Origin: Belnapia sp. F-4-1
Lineage (GTDB): Bacteria > Pseudomonadota > Alphaproteobacteria > Acetobacterales > Acetobacteraceae
Reading direction: 5' to 3'
DNA: 64,000 nucleotides
NCBI RefSeq assembly: GCF_000802185.1
Contig: NZ_KN676113.1
Location: forward strand, 4,906,028 to 4,970,027
Shown: positions 18,063 to 27,961 of the stretch, one piece after another
How positions within the stretch are numbered: the stretch's first letter is position 1
How the letters are laid out: every line of letters begins with the position of its first letter
The notes under the pieces: generated by a model
Database searches by the model: none
Seen by the model: only the letters and a program-made list of their open reading frames with translations
Told to the model about the DNA's origin: nothing
Translations under genes and position numbers: made by a program

Positions 18063-18869
18063 TTATTGGCCGTCCTCCTCCGGACGGGACTCGAAATGCC
18101 GGGCGGCATCCTCGGACGGCGGACCGGCCCGAGCCACCCTGCGCCGTGGCAAGGGTTGGTCCGAAATCTCGCGGATCAGCTTGCGCCGTACCGCGGCGCC
18201 GAAGCTCTCGAACTCCTCCACGACGATGAGGAAGGCGCCGGGGCCGCCGATGACGCTCTCCTCGTAGTATCGGTCAAGCGGGACGGCTGGTGTGCGGCCG
18301 AAGGTCGGCTGGTCGTTCATGATCGGCAGGCCGTTGATGGTGATGCCTGCGTCCACGGCGCGATCGCGTGCCTCCTCGGCAGGCGGGCCGCTGTTGTTCA
18401 CCCCGTCGCCGGAGACGTCGATGACCCGCCGGGTCGCTTCCCAGCGTGCCTCAGCCATGACACGCCGCGAGAATTCGATGCCGCCCGAGATGGAGGTCCA
18501 TGAGAGCGACACGCGGGGAGCCCGCTCGAGCGCTTCTGCCCAGGCATCGGCGTCGGCTTGGCTGCCGATGCGGGTCCAAGGGATGACGAGCCGCTGGTAC
18601 TCAATCCCCGCCCATTCGACGTAGGCCAGCCCAATCGCGCCCACGAGGCCACCTCGGATGGCTTCGACCACCCTGGGGTCGGTGATGGCGGCACGGTAGC
18701 CCTGGCGCTGGAGACGTGCCTCGTCGTCGTCGATGGAGCGCGATACGTCCACCGCGAGCACCAGGAGCACGTCGACGGCCTCGGCCTGAGCCCGCGGGCG
18801 GGTTCCGGAAGCCAAGGCAGCAGCAAGTGTTGTCCCGAAAAGTATCCGGCGCAGCACTGGTCCCTCCAT
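18063..18869 (-). CDS. DUF1194 / VWA-like secreted protein
   Basis: Protein of 268 aa with an N-terminal signal (ILFGTTLAAALASGTRPRAQA) and a von Willebrand A-like fold typical of DUF1194: metal-site motif DVSRSID near residue 42, then SWTSISGGIEFS and DVSGDGVNNSGP. The family is common in alphaproteobacteria and has no established function. The C-terminal tail is Arg/Glu-rich. It is convergent with corA (11 bp apart) and divergent from the porin. Confidence 0.85.
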   Translation of the reverse strand: MEGPVLRRILFGTTLAAALASGTRPRAQAEAVDVLLVLAVDVSRSIDDDEARLQRQGYRAAITDPRVVEAIRGGLVGAIGLAYVEWAGIEYQRLVIPWTRIGSQADADAWAEALERAPRVSLSWTSISGGIEFSRRVMAEARWEATRRVIDVSGDGVNNSGPPAEEARDRAVDAGITINGLPIMNDQPTFGRTPAVPLDRYYEESVIGGPGAFLIVVEEFESFGAAVRRKLIREISDQPLPRRRVARAGPPSEDAARHFESRPEEDGQ

Positions 18870-19183
18870 CGCGCGCGGCAGAGGGACAAGATGCGCCGGT
18901 CGGCAGGCATTCTGACATCACGGCAGTGTGCGAGCTCGACTCTGGCGGGAGAAACTCCAGCTCGCAAATCCTACAGGCGTCGATCTTGCATCCCAGAATG
19001 CAGGACTGGAGCAACTCCGATCATATGGAATAAACATCGGCGCTACCGTGCCCTCCAGCCAGAGGGGTGCGAGATGCGTAGCGACCGACTAGGTTCTTAC
19101 CGGCGCCAAGTGTCACCATCCGCGACTTGAGCCGGTGCGTGCGACCAGGATCTATCGGCGGATATGGCTTTGGAAAGAGGATC
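18870..19183. other. Divergent intergenic region
   Basis: About 310 bp between the DUF1194 gene and the porin. No protein or clear operator is visible. GGAAAGAGG before 19184 is the ribosome site that fixes the porin start. Confidence 0.4.
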
Positions 19184-20584
19184 ATGCCAGCCAGTCGCAG
19201 CACCCTGTCCGCCCTGTCGCGCATCCTTCTAACCACCTCGCTTCTGGCCCTCCTGCCCCTCGGAGAGGGCCCGCGGGCGCAGATCGAGGAGCGCGGCCCG
19301 CGTTCGGACGGCCCGGTGGATTCCTCCCTGCGCAACACGCTGCCGGATGGCGGCGACCCCCTCGGCATCGTCCGGAGGCTTTCCGACCGAGGGATCGATT
19401 TCCGTCTTTCCTACATCAACGATGTACTCGGCAATGTACGCGGCGGGCAGCGGCGCGGCTGGGTGAACCAGGGCCTTTTCGAGCCTTCTCTCCAGGTCGA
19501 TTTCGAGCGGCTGGCGGGCCTCACCGGGCTACGGGGCTACGCGAACGGCTTCTTCATCCACAATTCGGGCCGCATCCGGCGCGACTATGTGGGCGGCGTG
19601 AACACCATCGCCGCCATCGAGGCGATGCCGCGCATCCGGCTCTCGGAGGTCTGGCTGGAACAAAGCCTGTTCGGGGGCGCGGTGCGGCTGCGCGCGGGCC
19701 AGCTCGCGGCCGATGTGGAGTTCCTCTACTCCGACCTGTCGGTGATGTTCCTCCAAAGCGACTTCCCGACGATCAGCGCGCTCAACCTGCCGGGCGGCGG
19801 CCCGGCCTTTCCGCTTGCGACGCCCGGCGCGATGGTGGGGTTCCGGCCGCACCCAGGCTTCGAGATGAGCGCCGCGATCTTCAACGGCGACACCGGCCCG
19901 CCGGGCCGCGAGGGCGTCGATGACCAGGTACGCAACCGCTACAACACCAACTTCCGGGTGCGCGACCCGGCGCTCCTCTTCGCCGAGGCGCGGTGGCGTT
20001 GGAACCAGGAGGCGGATGCGTCCGGCCTCGCCCGCACCCTCAAGCTCGGCGGCTGGGGCCATCTGGGCCGGTTCGAGGATCTGCGCTTCTCAGCGGACGG
20101 TTCGTTGCTGGCCGACCCGGGGAGTGTCGGCACGCCGCTCCGCCGCCGCGGCACCTGGGGGCTGTATGGAATCCTCGACCAGCAGCTGTGGAGGCCCGCA
20201 GGCGGCGATGCGCTGTCAGGCATCTCGGTCTTCGGACGCATCTCGGTCGCGCCGCAGGACCGCAGCACCATCGGCTTTTATGCCGATGGCGGGATCATCT
20301 TTGCCAATCTCGTACCGGGAAGGCCCAACGACCGCTTCGGCGCGAGCTTCATTTTCGCCGAATATTCGCAGGCGGTGCGCGATTACGACCGCGACCTCGC
20401 AAGGCTGTCACGCAGCGCGCAGTCGCGCCGCAGCTTCGAGGCGAATCTGGAGCTGACCTACCTCGCCGAGATACGCCCCGGCTTCGACCTGCAGCCGGTC
20501 GTCACGCATATCTGGCAGCCGAGCGAGAGGCCGGGCGGGCGCAATGCCCTCGTCGTTGGCCTCCGCACGCGCATCCTCTACTGA
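19184..20584 (+). CDS. OprB-like carbohydrate-selective porin
   Basis: Outer-membrane protein of 466 aa with a signal peptide (MPASRSTLSALSRILLTTSL, continuing to a cleavage site near RAQ). Alternating amphipathic strands with many aromatic girdle residues fill the protein, ending in LRTRILY with a C-terminal aromatic residue as required for BamA insertion. Features such as GQLAADVEFLYSDLSVMFLQ and FGRISVAPQDRSTIGFYADGG are typical of OprB. The ATG at 19184 is preferred over 19127 because of its ribosome site. Likely passive uptake of sugars or other small solutes. Confidence 0.85.
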   Translation: MPASRSTLSALSRILLTTSLLALLPLGEGPRAQIEERGPRSDGPVDSSLRNTLPDGGDPLGIVRRLSDRGIDFRLSYINDVLGNVRGGQRRGWVNQGLFEPSLQVDFERLAGLTGLRGYANGFFIHNSGRIRRDYVGGVNTIAAIEAMPRIRLSEVWLEQSLFGGAVRLRAGQLAADVEFLYSDLSVMFLQSDFPTISALNLPGGGPAFPLATPGAMVGFRPHPGFEMSAAIFNGDTGPPGREGVDDQVRNRYNTNFRVRDPALLFAEARWRWNQEADASGLARTLKLGGWGHLGRFEDLRFSADGSLLADPGSVGTPLRRRGTWGLYGILDQQLWRPAGGDALSGISVFGRISVAPQDRSTIGFYADGGIIFANLVPGRPNDRFGASFIFAEYSQAVRDYDRDLARLSRSAQSRRSFEANLELTYLAEIRPGFDLQPVVTHIWQPSERPGGRNALVVGLRTRILY

Positions 20585-21230
20585 TAAGCGTTGGCTCGGC
20601 ATAGCGATCGGACATGCGAGTTCTGGCGCAAGACGCACGATGCGGCCTGCATCCCTGAGTTCTTGAGATCAGTGAGGTTGGGCTGTGGTTCTACTAGCAG
20701 CTTGGCGGCCAAGTGGTGGAGCAGGATACGTCGCGCATCCCTGCGACGAAGGGCAAGACCGTCTCGCGGGTCCATTGGGCAATCCTCTCGGCGCCTCTAT
20801 GGTAACAGTAAAGGACCGCTTCCCACCTTTCTCGGCCATATGCTGCTTGGGCGGTGATGTCCGCTTTCGGGAAGGCGACAATGCCATACGGATAGGCAAG
20901 ATGGGCGCATAGCCGCCGATTTTGGCTACCGTCCAGCGATGTCGGGCGGGCCATCGACACCAGGTATACAGTTGACGGGCACGAAGGCCGCCTTTCGGCC
21001 AGTCTAACCACCGGTACGCTGAGGGAGCCCGAAGGCGGCGTAGCCCCAGCGGCTAGCATCACGGCCCGGGTGCCGCTGGCCTTTCGGCAGCGGGCGGGCA
21101 TGAGGGCGACCTCTCGTGACCGAACTTGGCCGAAAGCGGACAGGCACCTTCCGGATCCTGAAGGCCGAAAGCAGATCTTCTTTGCATAAATGGCACCGCC
21201 GGGTTCGACTCTGACCAGTTACCGGAGATA
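20585..21230. other. Intergenic region, possibly decayed DNA
   Basis: About 650 bp with only short, poorly conserved-looking frames on both strands. The stretch GGCCGAAAGC occurs near 21132 and again near 21159. No domain was recognised; it may be the scar of an old insertion. Confidence 0.4.
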
Positions 21231-22268
21231 TCAGGCGGCATCGTTCGCACCGTCGGTAAATGTCCGGGATGTGGAGAGTGGCGCCGTCGAGGAGATCGGG
21301 TCGTTGACTGTCCTGGCCACCCCGAGAATGGCTTCCACCACCTGATCAGTGGCGACGTGATGGACCATGTGCCCTGCGCCCGCCACGATCTGAAGGGTGC
21401 TGTCGGGCATTGCCGCGCGCAGCCGCTCGGCGAGGTGGTAGCTGACGATCTTGTCGCCGTCGCCCGCCATGATGACCACCGGCATCGCCAGCTCGCCGTA
21501 GTGGGCCTGCAGCCTCCTCGCGCTCGGCACCATCATCGCGCCGTCCACGCAGGTCGCCCGGATCTGCCACGGCCGCAGCGCCATAGCGTTAGAGTACTCG
21601 GCCTTGAAGCGCCCGGTGACCGGCGCGGGGGCGAACATGGCGAGCTTGGTGAGCGGCATGGTGAGCCAGCCGAAGACGGGCGAGATGGTGTAGCGTAGGA
21701 TGTCGCCCAACACGGGGGTCGCCCCCGGCGCCACCATTAGCGCATCCAGCCGGAAGGTCGGGAAGTAGTAGCCCGAGAGCAGCACGAGCCCGGCTGTATC
21801 GGTCGGATGCCGGATGGCGAGCGCGAGGGCCACCAACGTCCCCCAGGAATGGCCGACGACGATCGGCCGCTCCACCCGCAACTGTTTCAGGGCATTGTGC
21901 AGCAGCTCGGCCTGCTCGAAGGCTACCCAGGGGCGCCAGCGCGGCCGTTCGCTGTAGCCGTAGCCGGGCCGGTCAAAGATGACGACGCGGCAGGTCCCGT
22001 GCAGGCGCTCGGCGACGCCGCTGGTGTTGTAGTCGTCCCCAGTCACGGCGTTGCCATGCACCAGGACGACGGGCCGCCCGCTACCGCGGTCGCTGTAGTG
22101 CAGCCGCACGCCGTCCACCTCGAGGAAGGCGCCCTTGGGCGGATTGCGCCGCTCCGCCCATCGCGCGGCGGCGTAGTTCAGTGCCGCTAGGACGGCGAGG
22201 ATGATGGCAACAGCGAGCAGGATGCCCTGCCAGGTCCAGGGGTCCTGCATGCTTCCGGAGTGGTTCAT
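21231..22268 (-). CDS. Alpha/beta hydrolase, membrane-anchored
   Basis: Alpha/beta-hydrolase fold protein of 345 aa. An N-terminal helix (GILLAVAIILAVLAALNYAA) probably anchors it in the inner membrane. The oxyanion-hole region is VVLVHGNAVTG, the nucleophile elbow is GHSWG, the acid is probably the Asp in AGDGDKIV, and the His lies in GAGHMVHH. Substrate unknown. It is the second gene of a tandem pair with a clear paralogue, 9 bp downstream of it. Confidence 0.82.
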   Translation of the reverse strand: MNHSGSMQDPWTWQGILLAVAIILAVLAALNYAAARWAERRNPPKGAFLEVDGVRLHYSDRGSGRPVVLVHGNAVTGDDYNTSGVAERLHGTCRVVIFDRPGYGYSERPRWRPWVAFEQAELLHNALKQLRVERPIVVGHSWGTLVALALAIRHPTDTAGLVLLSGYYFPTFRLDALMVAPGATPVLGDILRYTISPVFGWLTMPLTKLAMFAPAPVTGRFKAEYSNAMALRPWQIRATCVDGAMMVPSARRLQAHYGELAMPVVIMAGDGDKIVSYHLAERLRAAMPDSTLQIVAGAGHMVHHVATDQVVEAILGVARTVNDPISSTAPLSTSRTFTDGANDAA

Positions 22269-22277
22269 GTCCTTGTC

Positions 22278-23531
22278 TCACCTGCTGGAGGCCGAATGGG
22301 CCGCCTCCACCGCCACGCACGGCCTGCGCGCAGCATAACGAAGCGGGACGCTGCCGCCGAAGGGTTGCCCTCCGGCGGCCAGGCACGGGAGGCGCACCGC
22401 TTCACTGACCGGCGCCTGCCGGGCGGCTGAGGCAACAGCCTCCACGGCATTGGCCACCGTATCAGCGGCGCCGTGATGCACCATGTGGCCTTGCCCCCGG
22501 ACGACCCGCAGCGTGCTCCCTGGCAGCTCGCGGTGCAGGCGGACGGAGTGCAGCCCGGGATCCACGATGCGGTCGTCGGCGCCCGCCACGATCGCCACTG
22601 GTAGACGCAACTCACCGTAGCGGTGCTCGAACCCCGCGGCCGATGGCATAAGTAAGCCGCTGTCCTCCGCGCTGGCTCGGATGTGCCCGGGGCCGAGCGT
22701 CAGCCAAACCGGAAATCCCGCGGCAAAGCGCGGCGGCACCGGCGCCGGGTCGAATGCCTTGGCGATCAGGCCGGGCGAGAGCAGCGCGCTGAGCACGGGC
22801 GCGACCGTGTAGCGCATCGCATCCCCCAACACCGGGACCGCGGGAAGCGCCGCGAGGGCGGCGGCCGGGCGGGGAACCGGGTAGTAGTAGCCGGACACCA
22901 GCACGAGGCCCGACACCGCGGCGGGGTGGTCGAGCGCCAGGGCGAGCGCGACGAGGGTACCCCAGGAGTGCCCGACCACGATCGGCCGCTCGACCCCGAG
23001 CTGCGCGAGCGCCGCCGCGAGCACCTCTGCCTGGGCCTCCGGCGTCCATTTTCGGGCGCGCGGCCGCTCGCTATGGCCATAGCCGGGCCGGTCGAACGCC
23101 AGAACCCGATGAGCCCCGGCGCTGAGGTCGAGCAAGCCGCTGGTGGCGAAGTCCTCGATCATGGACCCGTCACCGTGCAGCAGCACAACGGGTGGGTCGC
23201 CCGACCCTCGCTCGACAAAGCGCAGCTTGACGCCGTTCGCCTCCACGAGGTGCTGCGGGGGCGGCGCTGAACCTCGCTGCCCATGCGGCTGCACCTCGGC
23301 GCCTGCTGCGGTGGGGCCCACCTCCGGGGCGGTGCATGCCTGCAGGGTCAAGACGGCCAGGGCCGTGGCAAGAACCACGCCGATCCTGGCCAGTCCCGGC
23401 CTGGATCGAGGAGGAACCCGACAGGGAGTGCTAGCCCGAGTGACATCGGCGGCTATCAGGGCGTCACCTGGGGCGTATTCGGGGCCAAGGCTCCCGCGGC
23501 CTGGGTTGGGCCATGGATATGAGCTCCTCAA
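22278..23531 (-). CDS. Alpha/beta hydrolase, probable lipoprotein, paralogue of its neighbour
   Basis: Hydrolase of up to 417 aa with VVLLHGDGSMI, nucleophile GHSWG, acid Asp in AGADDRIV and His in GQGHMVHH. A segment ending in LTLQAC looks like a lipobox (Cys66). The shared block ERPIVVGHSWGTLVALALA is identical in the next gene, so the two arose by tandem duplication. The reading frame opens with TTG at 23531, but residues 1-45 look non-coding and the true start may be nearer the lipoprotein signal. Substrate unknown. Confidence 0.78.
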   Translation of the reverse strand: MRSSYPWPNPGRGSLGPEYAPGDALIAADVTRASTPCRVPPRSRPGLARIGVVLATALAVLTLQACTAPEVGPTAAGAEVQPHGQRGSAPPPQHLVEANGVKLRFVERGSGDPPVVLLHGDGSMIEDFATSGLLDLSAGAHRVLAFDRPGYGHSERPRARKWTPEAQAEVLAAALAQLGVERPIVVGHSWGTLVALALALDHPAAVSGLVLVSGYYYPVPRPAAALAALPAVPVLGDAMRYTVAPVLSALLSPGLIAKAFDPAPVPPRFAAGFPVWLTLGPGHIRASAEDSGLLMPSAAGFEHRYGELRLPVAIVAGADDRIVDPGLHSVRLHRELPGSTLRVVRGQGHMVHHGAADTVANAVEAVASAARQAPVSEAVRLPCLAAGGQPFGGSVPLRYAARRPCVAVEAAHSASSR

Positions 23532-23627
23532 TGGTTAAGCAGGACAACCGGTCGCATCCACCGCAGTTCCGGGCACCGCATTTGGTGACCAAGTGCGCGC
23601 CCGGGAGTTCTGCCACCGGAGGTGCCG

Positions 23628-24137
23628 ATGTCGGATGGCTGGACATGGAAGGGAGCGGGCGCTCCGTGGACGCTGGAGGCCGCCCATGGCGTATGGGTGG
23701 TCTCCGAGCTTCGGGCGGGCGGCCGCGCCGAACTCCGCTACGCCTCCTTTGACGAGGAGGGCCGCCTTCCGGTCGCGCCCCTGCCCATTGGCGAGTTCGC
23801 CTCCGCTGGGGACGCCAGGCTTGCGGCCGACCTCTACGAGGCCGCGGAGCCGCCGAAGCTGCCCAAGAACCTGGTGGACGCCTTCCTACCTGGATGCGGT
23901 GAGGCCGAGATCCTGTCGCCTGACGGGCGCACCTTTCAGCTCTCGTTCTTGGGCGAGGCGGTGACCCTCAGCCGCGACGAGGGTAGCGCCAAGTCCGAGT
24001 GGGCTCGCCTGGACCAGCCTCGGGCATCCGGGGACGGGCCCGAATACACGCGGCCGCCCGGCCACGAGGAACCGGCGGAGCTGGATCTCGCCATCATGCT
24101 CAGGCTCGTGGGCAGGACGGGCGCCGCCGCGAAGTGA
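23628..24137 (+). CDS. Hypothetical protein
   Basis: Protein of 169 aa, not recognised. It starts MSDGWTWKGAGAPWTLEAA behind a GGAGG ribosome site 5 bp away. There is no signal peptide or membrane helix. The first half is probably beta-rich; the end (ELDLAIMLRLVGRTG) may be helical. It lies alone between the hydrolase pair, to which it is divergent, and the ars operon, to which it is convergent. Confidence 0.6.
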   Translation: MSDGWTWKGAGAPWTLEAAHGVWVVSELRAGGRAELRYASFDEEGRLPVAPLPIGEFASAGDARLAADLYEAAEPPKLPKNLVDAFLPGCGEAEILSPDGRTFQLSFLGEAVTLSRDEGSAKSEWARLDQPRASGDGPEYTRPPGHEEPAELDLAIMLRLVGRTGAAAK

Positions 24138-24308
24138 GCGCCGTTGCGGAACAAGCGCGCTCCAAGCTTTAACTTCCCATCCAACTCGGCCGTTGGACAG
24201 CTGGCTAGGCACCTCCGCCTTCGGGAACGCCGCTATGGTAAGCTGATGGCCGAAGTGGGCGCACAGATGACACAGGAGCAGCAGCGTCCTGCTGCCAACC
24301 GCCTACCT

Positions 24309-25046
24309 TCAGCTCGCGGCACCCGACAAGACGGCAAGATCTGCCTTGGCCTTCTTCTCCGCCCGTTCCTTCCGCTCGCTGTACCGGTCGGTCATGTGAC
24401 CCGAAATGTCCCGCGTTAGAAGCGTGAACTTCACCAACTCCTCCATGACGTCGACGACCCGGTCGTAGAGTGGCCCTGGCAGCATCCGGCCCGCCTCATC
24501 GAACTGCTCGTACGCCTTGGGCACCGAGGACTGGTTGGGGATGGTGATCATCCGCATCCAGCGGCCGAGCAGGCGCAGCGTGTTCACCGCGTTGAAGCTC
24601 TGCGAACCGCCGGAGACCTGCATTACAGCCAGCGTCCGGCCCTGGGTCGGGCGGACACCGCGACTTTCAAGGGGGAGCCAGTCGATCTGGTTCTTGAGCA
24701 CGCCGGTGACGGCGCCATGCCGCTCCGGGCTGCACCAGACCTGCCCCTCGGACCACAGGGAGAGCTCCCTGAGCTCCACCACTTTGGGATGGTCGGCTGG
24801 TACGCTGTCGACCATCGGAAGTTCGCGCGGGTCGTAGGCGCGGGTCTCGGCGCCGAAGCGGCGAAGAATGCGCTCCGCCTCCAACGTGAGAAACCGGCTG
24901 TACGACCGCTCCCGCAGCGAGCCGTAAAGCAACAGGATGCGCGGCGGATGCCTGCTGGCGCCGGGGGTGCCGAGCTTGGCGGAGTTTGGCATCTCGAGGT
25001 GATCCTCGGAGACATTGGGCAGCGAGAGGTCGAGCTCGGAGGGCAT
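24309..25046 (-). CDS. arsH: ArsH, NADPH-dependent FMN organoarsenical oxidase
   Basis: Flavodoxin-fold protein of 245 aa. The FMN phosphate loop is [10 protein letters not shown], and the family blocks [20 protein letters not shown] and [19 protein letters not shown] are both present. ArsH oxidises trivalent methylarsenicals and other organoarsenicals to less toxic pentavalent forms using NADPH. The ATG shares one base with the arsO stop (TGATG). Last gene of the arsR-C-B-O-H operon. Confidence 0.95.
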   Translation of the reverse strand: MPSELDLSLPNVSEDHLEMPNSAKLGTPGASRHPPRILLLYGSLRERSYSRFLTLEAERILRRFGAETRAYDPRELPMVDSVPADHPKVVELRELSLWSEGQVWCSPERHGAVTGVLKNQIDWLPLESRGVRPTQGRTLAVMQVSGGSQSFNAVNTLRLLGRWMRMITIPNQSSVPKAYEQFDEAGRMLPGPLYDRVVDVMEELVKFTLLTRDISGHMTDRYSERKERAEKKAKADLAVLSGAAS

Positions 25047-26116
25047 CAGGGTCTCCCTGTCATCAGGAACTGTTGGACGGCGTGAACGGTGTCACGGGCC
25101 GATCGGGTGATGCCCGCCAATGTGGCGGAGGCGGCGCCGGTCCAGTCGCCGTAGCCGAGCAGCCAGAGGCGAGGCTCTCGCGTGGAATGGCCGTTCTCGA
25201 CGGTCACGCGACCATCCGCCTCCAGCACATCGAGCGGCGCCAAGTGGCCCAGGCTGGGCCTGAACCCCGTGCACCAGATGACGGCATCGACAGGGCTGCG
25301 CGTGCCGTCCTGCCAGACCACGCCTTCGGCTTCGAAGCGGGTGAAGGGCTGGACGGCGTGGAGCACGTCGCGGTCCCGAGCTTCCCGCACCGGTGGCACC
25401 ATGACGATGTCGCCCAGCCCGCTCTTCAGCGCCTCCGGCTCCCGGCCTTCCATCTGAGCGCGCACCCGTTCGGTGGCGCGCTCGAACAGCACCCGGCCGT
25501 CCATATAGTCCGGCAGGAAGCGGGGTGGTTCCGGTGTGACCCAAGTCGTCTCGGCGACCATGGATAACTCGGCCAGGATCTGCGCGCCGGAGTTGCCGCC
25601 ACCAACCACCAGCACGCGCTGGCCCGCGAAGTCGTCAGGGGAGCGGTAGGCGGAGGAGTGAACCTGCTTGCCGCGAAAGTTCGCCTGACCCGGATACTCC
25701 GAGATGGAGGCGTGGCTTGCACCGCCGGTTGCGCTGATGACCGCGCGTGCCAACCAGATGCTGTGATTGGTCCCCAAGGCCAGCCGGTCACCCGCCCCTT
25801 CGACAGCCTGGACATGGATAGGACGCCGGACCGGCAGACTGTATCGCTGCTCATAGTTCGTCAGGTAGTCAACCACATGGTCCCGGGACGGATATCCCCC
25901 TGCTGAAGGCGGCATGGGCCAGCCTGGCAACGAGCTCATCTGGGCGGGCGAGAACAGCCGTAGGGAATCCCAAGCGCTGGGCCAAGCCCCGCCAGGAAGG
26001 TCGTTGGCGTCCAGGATCTCGAAGTTTACCCCGCCTCGCTGCAAGAAGTACCCGGCGGCGAGGCCGGACTGTCCGCCCCCGATTACCACCACATCGCGGA
26101 GAACCTCGCTGCTCAC
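25046..26116 (-). CDS. arsO: ArsO, FAD/NADPH flavoprotein monooxygenase
   Basis: Flavin monooxygenase-type protein of 356 aa. The FAD-binding motif [18 protein letters not shown] is at the N-terminus, the NADPH-binding motif [13 protein letters not shown] is in the middle, and the C-terminal [12 protein letters not shown] is typical of the family. The start is a GTG at 26116 whose GTGA overlaps the arsB stop, so it is coupled to arsB. ArsO-type proteins are recurrent members of ars operons; their exact reaction is not well defined. Confidence 0.88.
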   Translation of the reverse strand: MSSEVLRDVVVIGGGQSGLAAGYFLQRGGVNFEILDANDLPGGAWPSAWDSLRLFSPAQMSSLPGWPMPPSAGGYPSRDHVVDYLTNYEQRYSLPVRRPIHVQAVEGAGDRLALGTNHSIWLARAVISATGGASHASISEYPGQANFRGKQVHSSAYRSPDDFAGQRVLVVGGGNSGAQILAELSMVAETTWVTPEPPRFLPDYMDGRVLFERATERVRAQMEGREPEALKSGLGDIVMVPPVREARDRDVLHAVQPFTRFEAEGVVWQDGTRSPVDAVIWCTGFRPSLGHLAPLDVLEADGRVTVENGHSTREPRLWLLGYGDWTGAASATLAGITRSARDTVHAVQQFLMTGRP

Positions 26117-27426
26117 GGCTGCCCCACCACGGGCAGCCAGAGGACCAGGGCCGCTAGCACCACCAGCAGGACGGGTGGCGTGATGACCAAACCGACCTTC
26201 ATGTATTGCCCCCAAGTGATTGTCGTGCCCTTGCTGGCCAGCACATGCAGCCAGAGCAGGGTCGCCAGGCTGCCGATGGGCGTGAACTTGGGACCCAGGT
26301 CGCAGCCGATGACGTTGGCGTAGATCATGGCCTCGCGGATGGCGGGCGGGATGCCCTGTGCCTGCTCGATAGCCAGCGCGCCCACCAGCACGCCCGGCAT
26401 GTTGTTCATCACCGAGGACAGCAGCGCCGCCCCGAAGCCGGTGCCGATGGTGGCGACCCATTGGCCATGTCCCGCCAGCCAGACCAGGGCCTGAGCCAGG
26501 TAGTTCGTCAGCCCGGCATTCCGCAGGCCGTAAACCACGAGGTACATGCCCAGCGAGAAGATGACGATCTGCCAGGGCGCTCCTGCCAGCACCTTGCGGA
26601 CGGGCACCACGCCGCCGCGGCCGCCCCGGTGCCAGCGCCCAGCCAGCGCCAGCAGGACCAGGGCGGCTGCGCCGGTCACGGCGGCGACCGGCACGCTCAA
26701 GGGCGCCAGGACGAAGTAGGCCAGCAGCAGCACGGCGAGCAGCGGGAAGGCGGCGCGGAAGACGAGGTGGTCGCGGATCGCGGACCCGGGTCGCTCAAGC
26801 TGGTCCATAGGGTAGCGCGCGGGCACTTGGCGGCCGTAGTACGCCCAGAGAACCCCCAAGGTTGCCGCCAGCGCCACCATGTTCACGGGCACCATGACCG
26901 CTGCATAGCGGTCGAAGCCGATGTTGAAGTAGTTGGCCGAGACGATGTTGACGAGGTTGGAGATCACCAGCGGCAGGCTGGTGGTGTCGGCCACGAAGCC
27001 GCAGGCGACGATGAAGGCCAGCGTGGCGCCCGCGGAGAAGTTCAGGCGCAGCAGGATGGCCATGACGATGGGCGTCAACAGCAGGGCTGCGCCATCATTG
27101 GCGAAGAAGGCGGCGATGATCGCGCCCAGCACCACGACGAGCGGAAACAGCCGCCGCCCGTTCCCGCCGCCCCAACGTGCCACGTGCAGGGCGGCCCACT
27201 GGAAGAACCCGGCCTCATCCAGCAGCAGCGAGATGATGATGAGCGCCACAAAGGTGAAGGTGGCATCCCAGACGATGTCCCAGACCACCGGCACGTCGGC
27301 CCAGCCGATAACGCCGGTAAGCAGACCGAGCACGGCGCCGCCCATGGCGGACCAGCCAATGCCGAGGCCACGTGGCTGCCAGATGACCAGGACGAGGGTC
27401 AGGACGAAGATGGCTAGGGCCAGCAT
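26113..27426 (-). CDS. arsB: ArsB, arsenite efflux permease
   Basis: Membrane protein of 437 aa with about 11-12 helices of the ArsB/NhaD ion-transporter superfamily. Diagnostic segments are [19 protein letters not shown] and [20 protein letters not shown], followed by [20 protein letters not shown]. It exports As(OH)3 or antimonite in exchange for protons and can work without an ArsA ATPase, none of which is seen here. Stop and next start overlap. Confidence 0.95.
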   Translation of the reverse strand: MLALAIFVLTLVLVIWQPRGLGIGWSAMGGAVLGLLTGVIGWADVPVVWDIVWDATFTFVALIIISLLLDEAGFFQWAALHVARWGGGNGRRLFPLVVVLGAIIAAFFANDGAALLLTPIVMAILLRLNFSAGATLAFIVACGFVADTTSLPLVISNLVNIVSANYFNIGFDRYAAVMVPVNMVALAATLGVLWAYYGRQVPARYPMDQLERPGSAIRDHLVFRAAFPLLAVLLLAYFVLAPLSVPVAAVTGAAALVLLALAGRWHRGGRGGVVPVRKVLAGAPWQIVIFSLGMYLVVYGLRNAGLTNYLAQALVWLAGHGQWVATIGTGFGAALLSSVMNNMPGVLVGALAIEQAQGIPPAIREAMIYANVIGCDLGPKFTPIGSLATLLWLHVLASKGTTITWGQYMKVGLVITPPVLLVVLAALVLWLPVVGQP

Positions 27427-27461
27427 GGGGACGTGTTCTCACAGGCAAGAAGACGCAACAC

Positions 27462-27497
27462 GGCGTCTGCCGTCTCAATACGGCAGCGCGAGACGCC
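27462..27497 (-). promoter_or_regulatory. Hairpin between arsC and arsB
   Basis: Nested inverted repeats in the 106-bp gap between arsC and arsB: outer stem GGCGTCT/AGACGCC and inner stem TGCCGT/ACGGCA. It sits inside the operon, so partial termination or mRNA processing that sets arsB levels is possible. Function is inferred. Confidence 0.4.
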
Positions 27498-27532
27498 TTA
27501 AGGTGGATAGGGAAAAGCGGCCGAGGCGGCGG

Positions 27533-27961
27533 TCAGGCTACCCGGCGGCCCTCTGCATTCACGACAACCTCGCCATCCTCCTTGCTGAACGCGCCCTGCT
27601 GCGGCAGCGGCAGAATGTCGAGGACGGCCTCGGACGGGCAGCAGAGCTTCACGCCGAGTTCGGTTACCACCAGGGGGTGGTTGATGAGGATGGGGTGCTC
27701 CATCAGAGCGTCCACTAACTGCTCATCCATCAGCGACATATCGTCTAGCCCCAACTCGGCATAAGGCGTGCCCTTCTGACGCAGCAGGTCGCGCGGCCTC
27801 AGACCGGCGCGCTCCATCAACTGGAGCAGCAGGCCCCGTGACAGCGGCTTCTTGAGGTACTCGACCACGTGCGGCTCGATGCCCGCATTGCGGATCATCG
27901 CCAGCGTGTTGCGCGACGTGCCGCAGCCAGGGTTGTGGTAGATCACGACGTCGGTGGTCAT
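27533..27961 (-). CDS. arsC: ArsC, glutaredoxin-coupled arsenate reductase
   Basis: Arsenate reductase of 142 aa of the E. coli plasmid R773 type: VIYHNPGCGTSRNTLAMIRN with nucleophile Cys13, then YLKKPLS and the later conserved HPILINHPLVV with the Arg/Lys-rich environment. It reduces As(V) to As(III) with glutathione and glutaredoxin. The ATG at 27961 shares a base with the arsR stop (TAATG); a longer upstream frame is just the end of arsR. A second, thioredoxin-type ArsC domain is fused to an ArsR at 31252-32112. Confidence 0.94.
   Translation of the reverse strand: MTTDVVIYHNPGCGTSRNTLAMIRNAGIEPHVVEYLKKPLSRGLLLQLMERAGLRPRDLLRQKGTPYAELGLDDMSLMDEQLVDALMEHPILINHPLVVTELGVKLCCPSEAVLDILPLPQQGAFSKEDGEVVVNAEGRRVA

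Noticed and set aside
20694-21101. Minus-strand frame considered as a transposase remnant
   Set aside because: No DDE or helix-turn-helix pattern, and no inverted repeats at its ends.
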